From Kocuria tytonis (GTDB lineage: Bacteria > Actinomycetota > Actinomycetes > Actinomycetales > Micrococcaceae): a DNA stretch of 64,000 nt. The stretch spans positions 310,001 to 374,000 of the forward strand of contig NZ_PNJG02000002.1 of the NCBI RefSeq assembly GCF_003226895.2, written 5' to 3'. Positions within the stretch are counted from its first letter, which is position 1. Every line of letters starts with the position of its first letter. Positions 52,020-59,900 of this stretch are shown here, in pieces. The notes under the pieces were generated by a model. It worked only from the letters and a program-made list of their open reading frames with translations. It was not told the DNA's origin and did no database searches. Made by a program: the position numbers and the translations under genes.

Positions 52020-52895
52020 ATGTCCACCACCCCTCGAACCGTGGGAGTCATCGGACTCGGCACCATGGGTGCGCCCGTCGCCGGGCACCTCGTCGCCGCC
52101 GGCCACGACGTGGTCGTGCTGCAGCACAGCCTGCACAGGGCGGAGGGCGCACGCGCGGTGGACGACCCGCGGCACATGGCGGGCCAGGCGGACGTCGTGG
52201 TCCTGCTGGTCCCCGGCGCCCCCGAGATCGACCGGCTGCTGCCCCACCTCGCGGAGGGTGCGGCGCAGCGCGACGGCGAGCGCGGCGACGCCGTGGTCGC
52301 GATCAGCTCCACGGTCTCCCCGGACGACGTCGCCCGCTGGCACCGTGAGTACCCGCACCTCGTGCTCGTGGACGCCCCGGTGTCCGGCGGGCAGGCCGGG
52401 GCGCAGCGGGGGGACCTGTCGATCATGGTGGGCGGTGCGGATCACGCGGTGGCACCGGTGCTGGACGTGCTCGCCGCGTGCGGGCGGCCGGTCCACCTGG
52501 GCCCGCTGGGCGCCGGACAGGTGGCCAAGGCGTGCAACCAGCTGATCTGCGCCGCCCAGATCGTGGCGCTCTCGGAGGCCTCCGTGGTGGCGGAACGGGC
52601 CGGGCTGGACCTCGCCGAGCTGCTGGATCTCATGCAGGACGGTTACGCCGGGTCGGTGGTCATGGCGGACAAGACACCCAAGCTCGTGGCCCACGACTAC
52701 ACGGTCTCCGCGCGGGCGGGTTTCCTCCACAAGGACGTCTCCGCCTACCTCGACGCCGCTCGCGCCACCGGCACGGCCTCCGTCCTGGGGGCGCCACTGC
52801 GCGACGCCGCACAGCAGCTCGTCGAGGCGGGTCTGGGCGAGCAGGACTCCGCGGTGTTCCAGCAGTGGATCGCGGAACGTGCCCTCGACCGGTAG
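52020..52895 (+). CDS. NAD(P)-dependent oxidoreductase of the 3-hydroxyisobutyrate dehydrogenase family
   Basis: A 291-residue beta-hydroxyacid dehydrogenase: Rossmann start TVGVIGLGTMGAPVAGHLVA, substrate-site VDAPVSGGQAGAQRGDLSIM, and the catalytic Lys in GAGQVAKACNQLI, followed by the helical C-terminal domain with FLHKDVSAYLDAARATG. Substrate could be 3-hydroxyisobutyrate, tartronate semialdehyde or a similar acid. ATG 52020 follows CAGGAG. Single gene. Confidence 0.92.
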   Translation: MSTTPRTVGVIGLGTMGAPVAGHLVAAGHDVVVLQHSLHRAEGARAVDDPRHMAGQADVVVLLVPGAPEIDRLLPHLAEGAAQRDGERGDAVVAISSTVSPDDVARWHREYPHLVLVDAPVSGGQAGAQRGDLSIMVGGADHAVAPVLDVLAACGRPVHLGPLGAGQVAKACNQLICAAQIVALSEASVVAERAGLDLAELLDLMQDGYAGSVVMADKTPKLVAHDYTVSARAGFLHKDVSAYLDAARATGTASVLGAPLRDAAQQLVEAGLGEQDSAVFQQWIAERALDR

Positions 52896-52991
52896 CCGCG
52901 AAGGTCCACAGGGCGCCGAAATCAAGGGCTTCCCAGAAGTCCTGCCAACGGGCTCCGGGCGGACCACCCATGAACGGTTCGTGCACCAAGA

Positions 52992-53012
52992 ATGGCAGTG
53001 TCATCCTGCCAT
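52992..53012 (+). terminator. Small hairpin in the gap after the oxidoreductase gene
   Basis: ATGGCAG pairs with CTGCCAT over 7 bp around a 7-nt loop, about 100 bases past the stop. A modest terminator candidate in an otherwise featureless 229-base gap. Confidence 0.35.
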
Positions 53013-53124
53013 GCAGCCACTTGGAAGGGCATAGGGTGAACTCACCCCCCCGGCAACCCCAGCGTGCTGATGGTTGCTCCCTCCCCCATGGAACCGTCCC
53101 CCACCCAGATCGAGGTCACGCGTC

Positions 53125-54084
53125 ATGCGCTCCCTTCCCCCCGCCATCCTCTCCGTCCTGTGCGCCTCCGTCCTGCTGGTGGGATGCGGAACCGGGGGCG
53201 AGTCCGGGGACGAGGGGGCCTGGAAGGATGCGGGAGCGGCGGCGTCGCAGTCCGAGGGGACGAGCGCGAGCCCTTCGCCCACGCAGCCTGTTGACCTGGT
53301 CGGCGGGGGCAGGACCCTGTTCCCCGACCGCCGGTTCGTGGCGCTGTACGGCCACCCGGGCACCCCGGGGCTGGGTGCGCTGGGCGAGCAGGGACCGCAG
53401 GAGTCCGTGACCCGGGTCAAGGAGCTGGCCAAGAGCTACGAGCCGTACAGCGAGGAGAAGGTGGTCCCGGCGTTCGAGATCATTGCCACCACCGCCTCCT
53501 CCGAACCGGGTCCGGACGGCAACTACTCCACCGAGTCCACGCTCGAGCAGCTGAAGCCGTACGTGGAGGCCGCCGAGAAGAACGACGTGTACGTGGTGCT
53601 GGACCTGCAGCCCGGCCAGGCGGACTTCCTCACGCAGGCCAAGCAGTACGAGGAGCTGCTCAAGCACCCGAACGTGGGGCTCGCGCTGGACCCCGAGTGG
53701 CGCCTGGCACCGGGGCAGCTGCCCCTGCAGCAGATCGGCTCGGTGGACGCCGCGGAGATCAACAAGACCACCGAGTGGCTGGCCGCGCTCACCCGGGACA
53801 GCCAGCTGCCCCAGAAGACGCTGCTGCTGCACCAGTTCTCCATGGCCATGATCCAGAACCGCGAGGCGATCAACACCGAGCACCCCGAGCTGGGATTCGT
53901 CCTGCACGCGGACGGCCACGGCACACCGGACCTGAAGACGGGCACGTGGAACCGGCTGCAGGAGGGGCTGCCCAAGGGGATCCGCATGGCGTGGAAGAAC
54001 TTCTACGACGAGGACACCCCCATGTACACGCCCCAGCAGACCTTCGGGATCACCCCCAAGCCGTGGTTCGTCTCCTACCAGTGA
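53125..54084 (+). CDS. Secreted lipoprotein of unknown function
   Basis: A 319-residue protein from ATG 53125 with a lipoprotein signal and lipobox LVGC (Cys21), a 45-residue Ser/Glu/Pro-rich spacer, then a globular domain: FVALYGHPGTPGLGALGEQG, VVPAFEIIATTASSEPGPDG, NDVYVVLDLQPGQADFLTQA, NVGLALDPEWRL and IRMAWKNFYDEDTPMYTPQQ. The alternating strands with acidic ends (LDLQPG, LDPEW) suggest a TIM-barrel, perhaps glycosidase-like, but I cannot name a family. Confidence 0.78.
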   Translation: MRSLPPAILSVLCASVLLVGCGTGGESGDEGAWKDAGAAASQSEGTSASPSPTQPVDLVGGGRTLFPDRRFVALYGHPGTPGLGALGEQGPQESVTRVKELAKSYEPYSEEKVVPAFEIIATTASSEPGPDGNYSTESTLEQLKPYVEAAEKNDVYVVLDLQPGQADFLTQAKQYEELLKHPNVGLALDPEWRLAPGQLPLQQIGSVDAAEINKTTEWLAALTRDSQLPQKTLLLHQFSMAMIQNREAINTEHPELGFVLHADGHGTPDLKTGTWNRLQEGLPKGIRMAWKNFYDEDTPMYTPQQTFGITPKPWFVSYQ

Positions 54085-54197
54085 GCGCCACCGGCTCGGC
54101 AGCGGGTTCCCGGGAACACGTCAGGTCCATGTCTTCCCATCCGGTCCGGTCTGCGACTACATTGTGAGCATCTGTTCGACCCACGGAAGGAATGCTT

Positions 54198-54389
54198 ATG
54201 GGACTCGGTGACAAGATCAGCAATGCTGCGGAGAAGGCTTCCGGTTCCGCCAAGGAGAAGCTCGGCGACGCCACTGACAACAAGGACCTGCAGGCTGAGG
54301 GCACCGCGGACAAGATGTCCGGCGGCGCCAAGCAGTCCGTGGAGAACGTCAAGGACGCCGGCAAGAACCTGAAGGACGGGCTGGGCTGA
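54198..54389 (+). CDS. CsbD-family stress protein
   Basis: A 63-residue hydrophilic, Lys/Ala/Gly-rich protein: MGLGDKISNAAEKASGSAKE, KLGDATDNKDLQAEGTADKM, then SGGAKQSVENVKDAGKNLKD. This is the CsbD signature (KEK.G..T.N..L.AEG..D...G). Members accumulate under general stress; the function is unknown. ATG 54198 lies seven bases after GGAAGG. It has its own terminator, so it is a monocistronic, probably highly expressed, gene. Confidence 0.9.
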   Translation: MGLGDKISNAAEKASGSAKEKLGDATDNKDLQAEGTADKMSGGAKQSVENVKDAGKNLKDGLG

Positions 54390-54418
54390 ACTCCGCACCC
54401 GCAACCTTTCGACCGGAG

Positions 54419-54450
54419 GGCCCCCGTGGTGAGAACCGCGGGGGCCTTTC
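54419..54450 (+). terminator. Rho-independent terminator after csbD-like gene
   Basis: GGCCCCCGTGG (54419-54429) pairs with CCGCGGGGGCC (54436-54446) with one G-U pair and a 6-nt loop, followed by TTTC. Confidence 0.8.
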
Positions 54451-54508
54451 GCATGCCCGGGGCCGGAGAGCCGGTCGGCGCCGGGGGCGGGTCGGGAGCC
54501 GCGGGAGC

Positions 54509-55879
54509 TCAGCGCACCGCGTACCGGCGCCGCGCAACCAGCAGGCACACCAGGGACAGCAGCGCCACCGCGGCGTAGTAGATGCTCGGTGCGGTGAGGG
54601 AACCCGTGGCGGACACGAGCCACGCGAGGGCCAGCGGTGCGAACCCTCCGAACACCGTGACTCCCAGGTTGTACGCCACGGACATGCCGGTGGTGCGGAT
54701 CTCCGTGGGGAACATCTCGGTCAGCAGCGCGGGCATGGGTCCGAAGTACAGGGCCATGATCGCGCCCAGCACCGCCTGCATGGCCGTCAGGGTGGCCACG
54801 GTGGGGGCGCTCACAAGCCAGAGGAACAGTGGGTAGACGGCCAGCACGCCCACCCCGGCCGCGACCAGCATGACCTTGCCGGGACCCACGCGGTCCGCCA
54901 GGTGTCCCACGAGCGGTGAGCCCACCAGGGTCACGAGCCCGGCAACCACACCGCCCAGGTAGGCGGCCCACGAGGGCAGGTCCAGGTTCTGGATGGAGAA
55001 CGTGGGCATGAACAGGATCGTGTACACGGACATCGAGGCCAGCCCCACCACGCCGGAGGCCGTGAGCCACCGCCCCGCGGAGTGCACGAGAGTCTGGGCG
55101 AGGGGGCTGCGCCACAGGGCGGGGCGCGGCGTCGTCGTTCCCGCGGCTGCATCCCCGCCCCGGGCACCGGGAGACGACGCCGCCCGCTCGCGTTCGCCCT
55201 GCAGCGCCTCGAAGTCCGGGGTCTCGTCCATGCGCAGGCGGATGAACAGGCCCACGGGGCCGATGAGCAGCCCGAAGAGGTAGGGGATGCGCCAGCCCCA
55301 CGAGTAGAGGGCGTCGTGGCTGAGCAGGGTGTTCAGGGCGAAGCCGAACCCCGAGGCCAGGAAGATGGCGATGCCCTGCGTGGCCACCTGCCAGGAGCCG
55401 TAGTAGGCGCGCTTGTCCGGGGCGTTCTCGATGAGGAACGCGGTGGCCGTGCCGAACTCGCCACCCGCGGAGAAGCCCTGAACCAGACGCGCGAGCAGGA
55501 TCACCAGCGCCGCCGAGGGGCCGATGAGCGCGGAGGTGGGGGCCACGAGCATGATGAGTGTGCCCAGCATCATCAGCGCGATGGTGATGGTGAGCGCGGG
55601 GCGGCGGCCGTGGCGGTCCGCGTAGGAACCCAGGACCAGCGCACCCACCGGGCGGATCAGGTAGGACACCGCGAAGGTGCCGAACGTCAGCAGCGTGCCG
55701 GTGACCTGCCCCACGCCCTCGGACTCGAAGAACAGGTGGGAGATCACCACGGCCAGGGACGAGTAGACGATGATGTCGAACCACTCGAGCGCGTTGCCGA
55801 TCGAGGACGCCACCACGGCGCGACGCGCGGTGCGGCGCTGCTCGGGGGTCACGGGATCCTGGATCGCTGGGCTGCTCAT
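54509..55879 (-). CDS. MHS-family MFS transporter (ProP/shikimate/citrate type)
   Basis: A 456-residue metabolite:H+ symporter. SSIGNALEWFDIIVYSSLAV, GSYADRHGRRPALTITIALM, RLVQGFSAGGEFGTATAFLI and WGWRIPYLFGLLIGPVGLFI are signature segments. Substrate not predictable (betaine, shikimate, dicarboxylates and others). In the central cytoplasmic loop is a 25-residue stretch, RAASSPGARGGDAAAGTTTP, coded by an inverted pair of the 11-mer (55126-55183) and not part of the family's conserved loop. ATG 55879. Confidence 0.9.
   Translation of the reverse strand: MSSPAIQDPVTPEQRRTARRAVVASSIGNALEWFDIIVYSSLAVVISHLFFESEGVGQVTGTLLTFGTFAVSYLIRPVGALVLGSYADRHGRRPALTITIALMMLGTLIMLVAPTSALIGPSAALVILLARLVQGFSAGGEFGTATAFLIENAPDKRAYYGSWQVATQGIAIFLASGFGFALNTLLSHDALYSWGWRIPYLFGLLIGPVGLFIRLRMDETPDFEALQGERERAASSPGARGGDAAAGTTTPRPALWRSPLAQTLVHSAGRWLTASGVVGLASMSVYTILFMPTFSIQNLDLPSWAAYLGGVVAGLVTLVGSPLVGHLADRVGPGKVMLVAAGVGVLAVYPLFLWLVSAPTVATLTAMQAVLGAIMALYFGPMPALLTEMFPTEIRTTGMSVAYNLGVTVFGGFAPLALAWLVSATGSLTAPSIYYAAVALLSLVCLLVARRRYAVR
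55126..55183. repeat. Inverted pair of the GCGGCGTCGTC repeat inside a transporter gene
   Basis: GCGGCGTCGTC (55126-55136) and GACGACGCCGC (55173-55183) are exact reverse complements with a 36-nt loop, in the cytoplasmic loop of the MHS transporter. Confidence 0.8.
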
Positions 55880-56003
55880 GTCTGCACGCTAGCCCACGGT
55901 CCGCACGCGCCCGGCGACCCGTGACGCCGCATGACACCGGGGGCGGTCCTATGCTGGACCGGGACAACGCACCCTTCGAGACACGCAGCACCAGGAGCAG
56001 AGA

Positions 56004-56327
56004 ATGATCTTCATCGTGGTCAAGTTCGAGGCCAAGGACGAGTACGCGCAGCGCTGGCCGGAGCTCGTCGCGGAGTTCACCGAGGCCACCCGCCGGGAGC
56101 CCGGGAACAAGTGGTTCGAGTGGTCCCGCAGCCTGGAGACCCCCAACGAGTTCGTGCTGGTGGAGGCCTTCGAGGAGGACGCCGCGGAGGCCCACGTGAA
56201 CTCCGCCCACTTCACCAAGATGACCGAGGAGTTCCCCCGGTATTTGGTGCGGACCCCGCGCATCATCTCCCGCCAGATCGAGGGTGACGGCTGGGAGGAG
56301 ATGGGCGAGGTCCAGGTCTCGGAGTAG
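56004..56327 (+). CDS. Antibiotic biosynthesis monooxygenase (ABM) domain protein
   Basis: A 107-residue ferredoxin-like protein: MIFIVVKFEAKDEYAQRWPE, FTEATRREPGNKWFEWSRSL, NEFVLVEAFEEDAAEAHVNS, AHFTKMTEEFPRYL. The F/W-S/H pattern and length match ABM/YdhR quinol monooxygenase-like proteins. ATG 56004 behind AGGAG. It is seven bases upstream of a kinase gene, probably one operon. Confidence 0.88.
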   Translation: MIFIVVKFEAKDEYAQRWPELVAEFTEATRREPGNKWFEWSRSLETPNEFVLVEAFEEDAAEAHVNSAHFTKMTEEFPRYLVRTPRIISRQIEGDGWEEMGEVQVSE

Positions 56328-56334
56328 TCACCGC

Positions 56335-57309
56335 GTGGGCACGGAACTGGTGGGCCTGGACATCGGCGGCTCGCACACGCGAGGGGTGCTCTTCCGCGGT
56401 GGCGAACCCGTCCGTGAGGCCCGCTCGGGCAGCGCGAACGTCCAGAACGTGAGCGCGTCCGAGGCCACCCGCTCGTTGCGCTCCGTGCTCTCGGAGCTCG
56501 CCGCGCCGCCCGGCACCCCGGTGCTCGCGGGAGCCGGGGGCGTGGACACCCCGCACGACGCCGCCGCGCTGGCGGATCTCATCCGTTCCGCCGGGCACCT
56601 GGACGCGTCCACGCCCGTGCGCGCCGTGCACGACACCCGCCTGATCCTCGCGGCGGGCGGTCACACCGCGGGCATCGCGCTGATCGCCGGCACGGGCTCC
56701 GTGGCGTGGGGTGTGGACGCCTCCGGCCGTGAGGCCCGCGCCGGTGGGTGGGGATACCTGCTGGGGGACGAGGGCAGCGGGTACTGGATCGGCCGGGAAG
56801 CCGTGCGGCGGGTGCTGCGGCTGTCCCAGCAGTTGCCCACCGCCCGCGAGGGGGAAGCACTCACCCGGGCCGTGCTGGAGCACGCCGGGGTGGCCGAGCC
56901 CACTGATTTGATCGGCGCCTTCCACGACCGGCCGGACCGGACCCACTGGGCCGGGTTGGCGCGGGCCGTGTGCGAGTTCGCGTCCTCCGGGGACGCCGCG
57001 GCGTCCGAACTGGTCGCGGCGGCCGCGGAACACCTCGCGGAGCTCGTGCTCACCGTGGCACGCGCCCTGGACGAGCCCCTGCCCGTGGTCGTGGGAGGAG
57101 GGCTCACCGGGTCCGTGGTGGGGGCGGAACTCGCAGCCCTGCTGCGGCAGCGCGGTCTGACCGTGTCACTCCTGGACCGCGAACCGGTGCTCGGGGCGCC
57201 GCTGCTGGCGCGCTCCCCCCGGACTGACCCGGCCCGGGAGGCGCCAGGCCCGGCGCCGGGAACGGGCGGCCCGGCGTCGTCGTCCCGAAAAAATCATGCG
57301 TACGCATGA
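56335..57309 (+). CDS. BadF/BadG-family kinase (N-acetylglucosamine kinase-like)
   Basis: A 324-residue ASKHA-fold kinase: LVGLDIGGSHTRGVLFRGGE (phosphate 1), VLAGAGGVDTPHD, ALIAGTGSVAWGVDASGREA (phosphate 2), WGYLLGDEGSGYWIGREAVR and VVVGGGLTGSVVGAELAAL (adenosine). The DEGSGYWIG segment is typical of GlcNAc kinases of this family. GTG 56335 follows GGAG. The last 30 residues (after LLARSPRTDP) are low complexity, include a near-copy of the 11-mer, and the stop codon lies in a 16-bp palindrome. Confidence 0.85.
   Translation: MGTELVGLDIGGSHTRGVLFRGGEPVREARSGSANVQNVSASEATRSLRSVLSELAAPPGTPVLAGAGGVDTPHDAAALADLIRSAGHLDASTPVRAVHDTRLILAAGGHTAGIALIAGTGSVAWGVDASGREARAGGWGYLLGDEGSGYWIGREAVRRVLRLSQQLPTAREGEALTRAVLEHAGVAEPTDLIGAFHDRPDRTHWAGLARAVCEFASSGDAAASELVAAAAEHLAELVLTVARALDEPLPVVVGGGLTGSVVGAELAALLRQRGLTVSLLDREPVLGAPLLARSPRTDPAREAPGPAPGTGGPASSSRKNHAYA
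57294..57309. promoter_or_regulatory. 16-bp perfect palindrome overlapping a stop codon
   Basis: TCATGCGTACGCATGA is its own reverse complement; its last three bases are the TGA of the kinase gene. It is directly followed by the terminator at 57312-57347. Role unknown. Confidence 0.6.
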
Positions 57310-57311
57310 AA

Positions 57312-57347
57312 AACCGGGTGCCCCCACCGTGCGGGGAGCACCCGGTT
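57312..57347. terminator. Bidirectional terminator between kinase and acyl-CoA dehydrogenase genes
   Basis: AACCGGGTGC (57312-57321) pairs perfectly with GCACCCGGTT (57338-57347); inner CCCC and GGGG extend the stem. An AAAAA run on the left gives a U-tract for the - strand transcript. Confidence 0.85.
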
Positions 57348-57361
57348 CAGCACGCGCTGAC

Positions 57362-58537
57362 TCAGCGGAACGCGGAGGTGCCCGTGAGCTGCTGACCCAG
57401 GATCAGGGAGTGGACCTCGTCCGTGCCCTCGTAGGTGCGCACGGACTCAAGGTTGTTGGCGTGGCGCAGCGGCGAGTAGTCCAGAGTGACGCCGTTGCCG
57501 CCCAGGACCGTGCGGGCCTCGCGGGCAATCTTGATGGCCTCGCGGCAGTTGTTGAGCTTGCCCACCGAGATCTGGTGGTTCTGCAGCTTGCCGGCGTCCT
57601 TGAGCCGCCCGAGCTGCAGGGCCAGCAGGAAGCCCTTGTCGATCTCCAGGGCCATGTTCACGAGCTTCTGCTGCGTGAGCTGGTACCCGGACAGGGGACG
57701 GTCGAACTGCATGCGCTGCTGGGAGTACGCGAGCGCGGCCTCGAAGGAGTCACGGGCGGCACCCATGACACCCCACACGATGCCGTAGCGGGCCTCGTTC
57801 AGGCAGGAGAACGGACCGCGCAGGCCCTTGGCCTCGGGCAGCATGGCGGAGCCCGGCAGGCGGACATCCGTGAGCTCGATGTCGCACTGGATGGACGCGC
57901 GCATGGAGAGCTTGGCCGTGATGGGCGTGGCCTGGAAGCCCGGGGTGTCCGTGGGGACCACGAAACCGCGGATCCCCTCGTCCGTCTGCGCCCAGATCAC
58001 GGCCACCTTGGCCACGCTGGCCAGACCGATCCAGCGCTTGGCACCGTTGAGGACCCAGTCGTCCCCGTCCTTGCGGGCGAAGGTCTTCATGGAGGAGGGG
58101 TCGGAACCGGCGGTGGGCTCGGTCAGACCGAAGCAGCCGATGGCCTCACCGGCGGCCATCTGCGGCAGCCACTCCTGCTTCTGCTCCTCGGAACCCCACT
58201 TGTAGATGGCGCTCATGGCCAGCGAGCCCTGCACGGACACGAACGTGCGCAGACCCGAGTCACCGGCCTCCAGCTCCGCGCCTGCCAGACCGTACTCCAC
58301 GGCGGAGCGGCCCGCGCAGCCGTAGCCCTTCAGGTGCATGCCCAGCAGGCCCAGCTTGGCCATCTCCGGGACGATCTCGAGGGGGAAGACGGCCTTGTCG
58401 TACCACTCGGCAATGTTCGGCTTGATCGCGGTGTCCACGAACTCCCGCACGGAGGATCGCAGCTCGACCTCTTCATCGGTGAGCATGGAGTCGAAGCTCA
58501 CCAGGTCCAGAACGTCTACGGTTTCTTTTTCAGTCAT
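57362..58537 (-). CDS. Acyl-CoA dehydrogenase, probable glutaryl-CoA dehydrogenase
   Basis: A 391-residue FAD enzyme. GCFGLTEPTAGSDPSSMKTF and WVLNGAKRWIGLASVAKVAV are FAD-binding motifs; GLRGPFSCLNEARYGIVWGV and the catalytic Glu in VRTYEGTDEVHSLILGQQ are those of glutaryl-CoA dehydrogenases (oxidative decarboxylation to crotonyl-CoA). ATG 58537 lies six bases after TAGAGT, pointing to a leaderless mRNA. The promoter core is shared with the CoA-transferase gene upstream, suggesting one glutarate pathway. Confidence 0.88.
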   Translation of the reverse strand: MTEKETVDVLDLVSFDSMLTDEEVELRSSVREFVDTAIKPNIAEWYDKAVFPLEIVPEMAKLGLLGMHLKGYGCAGRSAVEYGLAGAELEAGDSGLRTFVSVQGSLAMSAIYKWGSEEQKQEWLPQMAAGEAIGCFGLTEPTAGSDPSSMKTFARKDGDDWVLNGAKRWIGLASVAKVAVIWAQTDEGIRGFVVPTDTPGFQATPITAKLSMRASIQCDIELTDVRLPGSAMLPEAKGLRGPFSCLNEARYGIVWGVMGAARDSFEAALAYSQQRMQFDRPLSGYQLTQQKLVNMALEIDKGFLLALQLGRLKDAGKLQNHQISVGKLNNCREAIKIAREARTVLGGNGVTLDYSPLRHANNLESVRTYEGTDEVHSLILGQQLTGTSAFR

Positions 58538-58541
58538 GGGA

Positions 58542-58563
58542 CCACTCTATGACTGCGGGCACA
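58542..58563 (-). promoter_or_regulatory. Promoter element shared with the CoA-transferase gene
   Basis: The 22 bases CCACTCTATGAC...ACA (as read on +) match 19 of 22 bases at 59794-59815. On the - strand it supplies TAGAGT as -10, six bases before the acyl-CoA dehydrogenase ATG. Confidence 0.7.
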
Positions 58564-58604
58564 TCCGGTGCAGTGGGCGCGAGCGACAACCTTGTCACAT
58601 CCGC

Positions 58605-59765
58605 TCACTCACGGGGTCCCCGCAGCCACGCGGTCACGGCTTCCGTGTCCTCCCCCAGCTGCGGCGGGGCCACCGTGGGGGACGGCAGCGGCGGGGTCCA
58701 CTGCGCCGGGTGGCGGAACTGGCGTCCCACCGTCTCGCCCGAACGATCCTGGACGTCCACGGTGGGCTCCAGGCCCAGGTCCTCGGCCAGGGCCACCCCC
58801 TCGTCGATTCCGGCGACCTTGCCCGCCGGGACTCCCGCCTCGGTCAGGGCCTGCTGCCACTCGGCCGCGGACTTCGCGGCCAGGGCCTCTTCCAGCAGCG
58901 CGGTCAGGGCCTCGCGGTGCGCCACGCGCGCGGAATTGGTGGCGTAGTCCTCGTCCTCCGCGACCTCCGGGATGCCGAGGGCGGCGGTGAACTTCCGGAA
59001 CTGGGCGTCGTTGCCCACCGTCACCGCCAGGGGCGCGTCGGCGCACTGCAGCAGCTGGTAGGGCACGATCGAGGGGTGGTCGTTGCCCATCCGCTGCGGC
59101 ACCTTCCCGGCGCCCAGGTACGCCTGGCCCTGGTTCACCAGCGCGCCCTGCAGGCTGGAGAGCAGACTGACGTCGATGTGCGCGCCGCGGCCCGTGCGGC
59201 GTCGTCGTTCGAGGGCGGCGAGTGCGCCGATCGTGGCGTCCTTGGCGGTCAGGACGTCCACGAGTGCGACCCCCGCCTTGGTGGGCTCGCCGTCCGCGGA
59301 GCCCGTGATGCTCATGAGCCCGCCCACCGCCTGGACCAGGAAGTCGTAGCCGGGCATGTGCGCGCCGCCGGCGGTGCCGAAGCCCGAGATGGACACGAAC
59401 ACCACCCCCGGGTTCTCCGCCGAGATTTCCTCGTAGCCGAGCCCCAGCTTGGCCATGCCGCCGGGCTTGAAGTTCTCCACCACCACGTCCGCGCGCAGGG
59501 CCAGTTCACGCGCGAGCTCGCGGCCCTCGTCCTCGCGCAGGTCCAGGCACACGGACTCCTTGTTGCGGTTCACGGACTCGTAGTAGGTGGGCCCGGTCTC
59601 GGAGAACGGCGGACCCCAGTGCCGGGTGTCGTCCCCGCTGCCGGGGCGCTCCACCTTGATCACGCGCGCGCCCAGGTCCGCGAGCGTCATGGTGCACAGC
59701 GGCCCGGCGAGCACGCGCGAGAAATCGGCGACGAGCACGCCGTCCAGGGGCAGGGTGTCGGTCAC
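58605..59765 (-). CDS. CaiB/BaiF-family CoA-transferase (probable succinyl-CoA:glutarate type)
   Basis: A 386-residue class III CoA-transferase: LPLDGVLVADFSRVLAGPLC, the motif NRNKESVCLDLREDEGRELA, catalytic Asp in MPGYDFLVQAVGGLMSITG (D in GYD), and KAGVALVDVLTAKDATIGAL. Start GTG 59765 behind GAGGAGG. Next to a glutaryl-CoA dehydrogenase and under the same promoter element, activation of glutarate with succinyl-CoA is the best guess. The 11-mer at 59196 codes for RRRR in ALERRRRTGRG, a variable surface loop. Confidence 0.87.
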   Translation of the reverse strand: MTDTLPLDGVLVADFSRVLAGPLCTMTLADLGARVIKVERPGSGDDTRHWGPPFSETGPTYYESVNRNKESVCLDLREDEGRELARELALRADVVVENFKPGGMAKLGLGYEEISAENPGVVFVSISGFGTAGGAHMPGYDFLVQAVGGLMSITGSADGEPTKAGVALVDVLTAKDATIGALAALERRRRTGRGAHIDVSLLSSLQGALVNQGQAYLGAGKVPQRMGNDHPSIVPYQLLQCADAPLAVTVGNDAQFRKFTAALGIPEVAEDEDYATNSARVAHREALTALLEEALAAKSAAEWQQALTEAGVPAGKVAGIDEGVALAEDLGLEPTVDVQDRSGETVGRQFRHPAQWTPPLPSPTVAPPQLGEDTEAVTAWLRGPRE

Positions 59766-59793
59766 GGGGTCCTCCTCGGGTCGGGGTCCCTCC

Positions 59794-59815
59794 CCACTCT
59801 ATGACCGGGGACACA
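59794..59815 (-). promoter_or_regulatory. Promoter element shared with the acyl-CoA dehydrogenase gene
   Basis: CCACTCTATGACCGGGGACA, continuing to 59815, is the second copy of the shared element. Here TAGAGT (59796-59801, - strand) lies 30 bases before the GTG, leaving a short leader with a ribosome site. A repeat copy (59848-59858) lies just upstream. Confidence 0.7.
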
Positions 59816-59847
59816 CTCAGCGGGCACCCGCCCGGAATTGCGGGGAC

Positions 59848-59858
59848 GACGACGCCGC
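59848..59858 (-). repeat. Intergenic copy of the GCGGCGTCGTC repeat
   Basis: An exact copy in the 135-base gap between the CoA-transferase and amidohydrolase genes, in the extended form CGTGCGGCGTCGTCGT when read on the - strand. Confidence 0.75.
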
Positions 59859-59900
59859 ACGCACCCGCTTCGCCCCGGCCATGTCGTCCTGCACTGAGGT

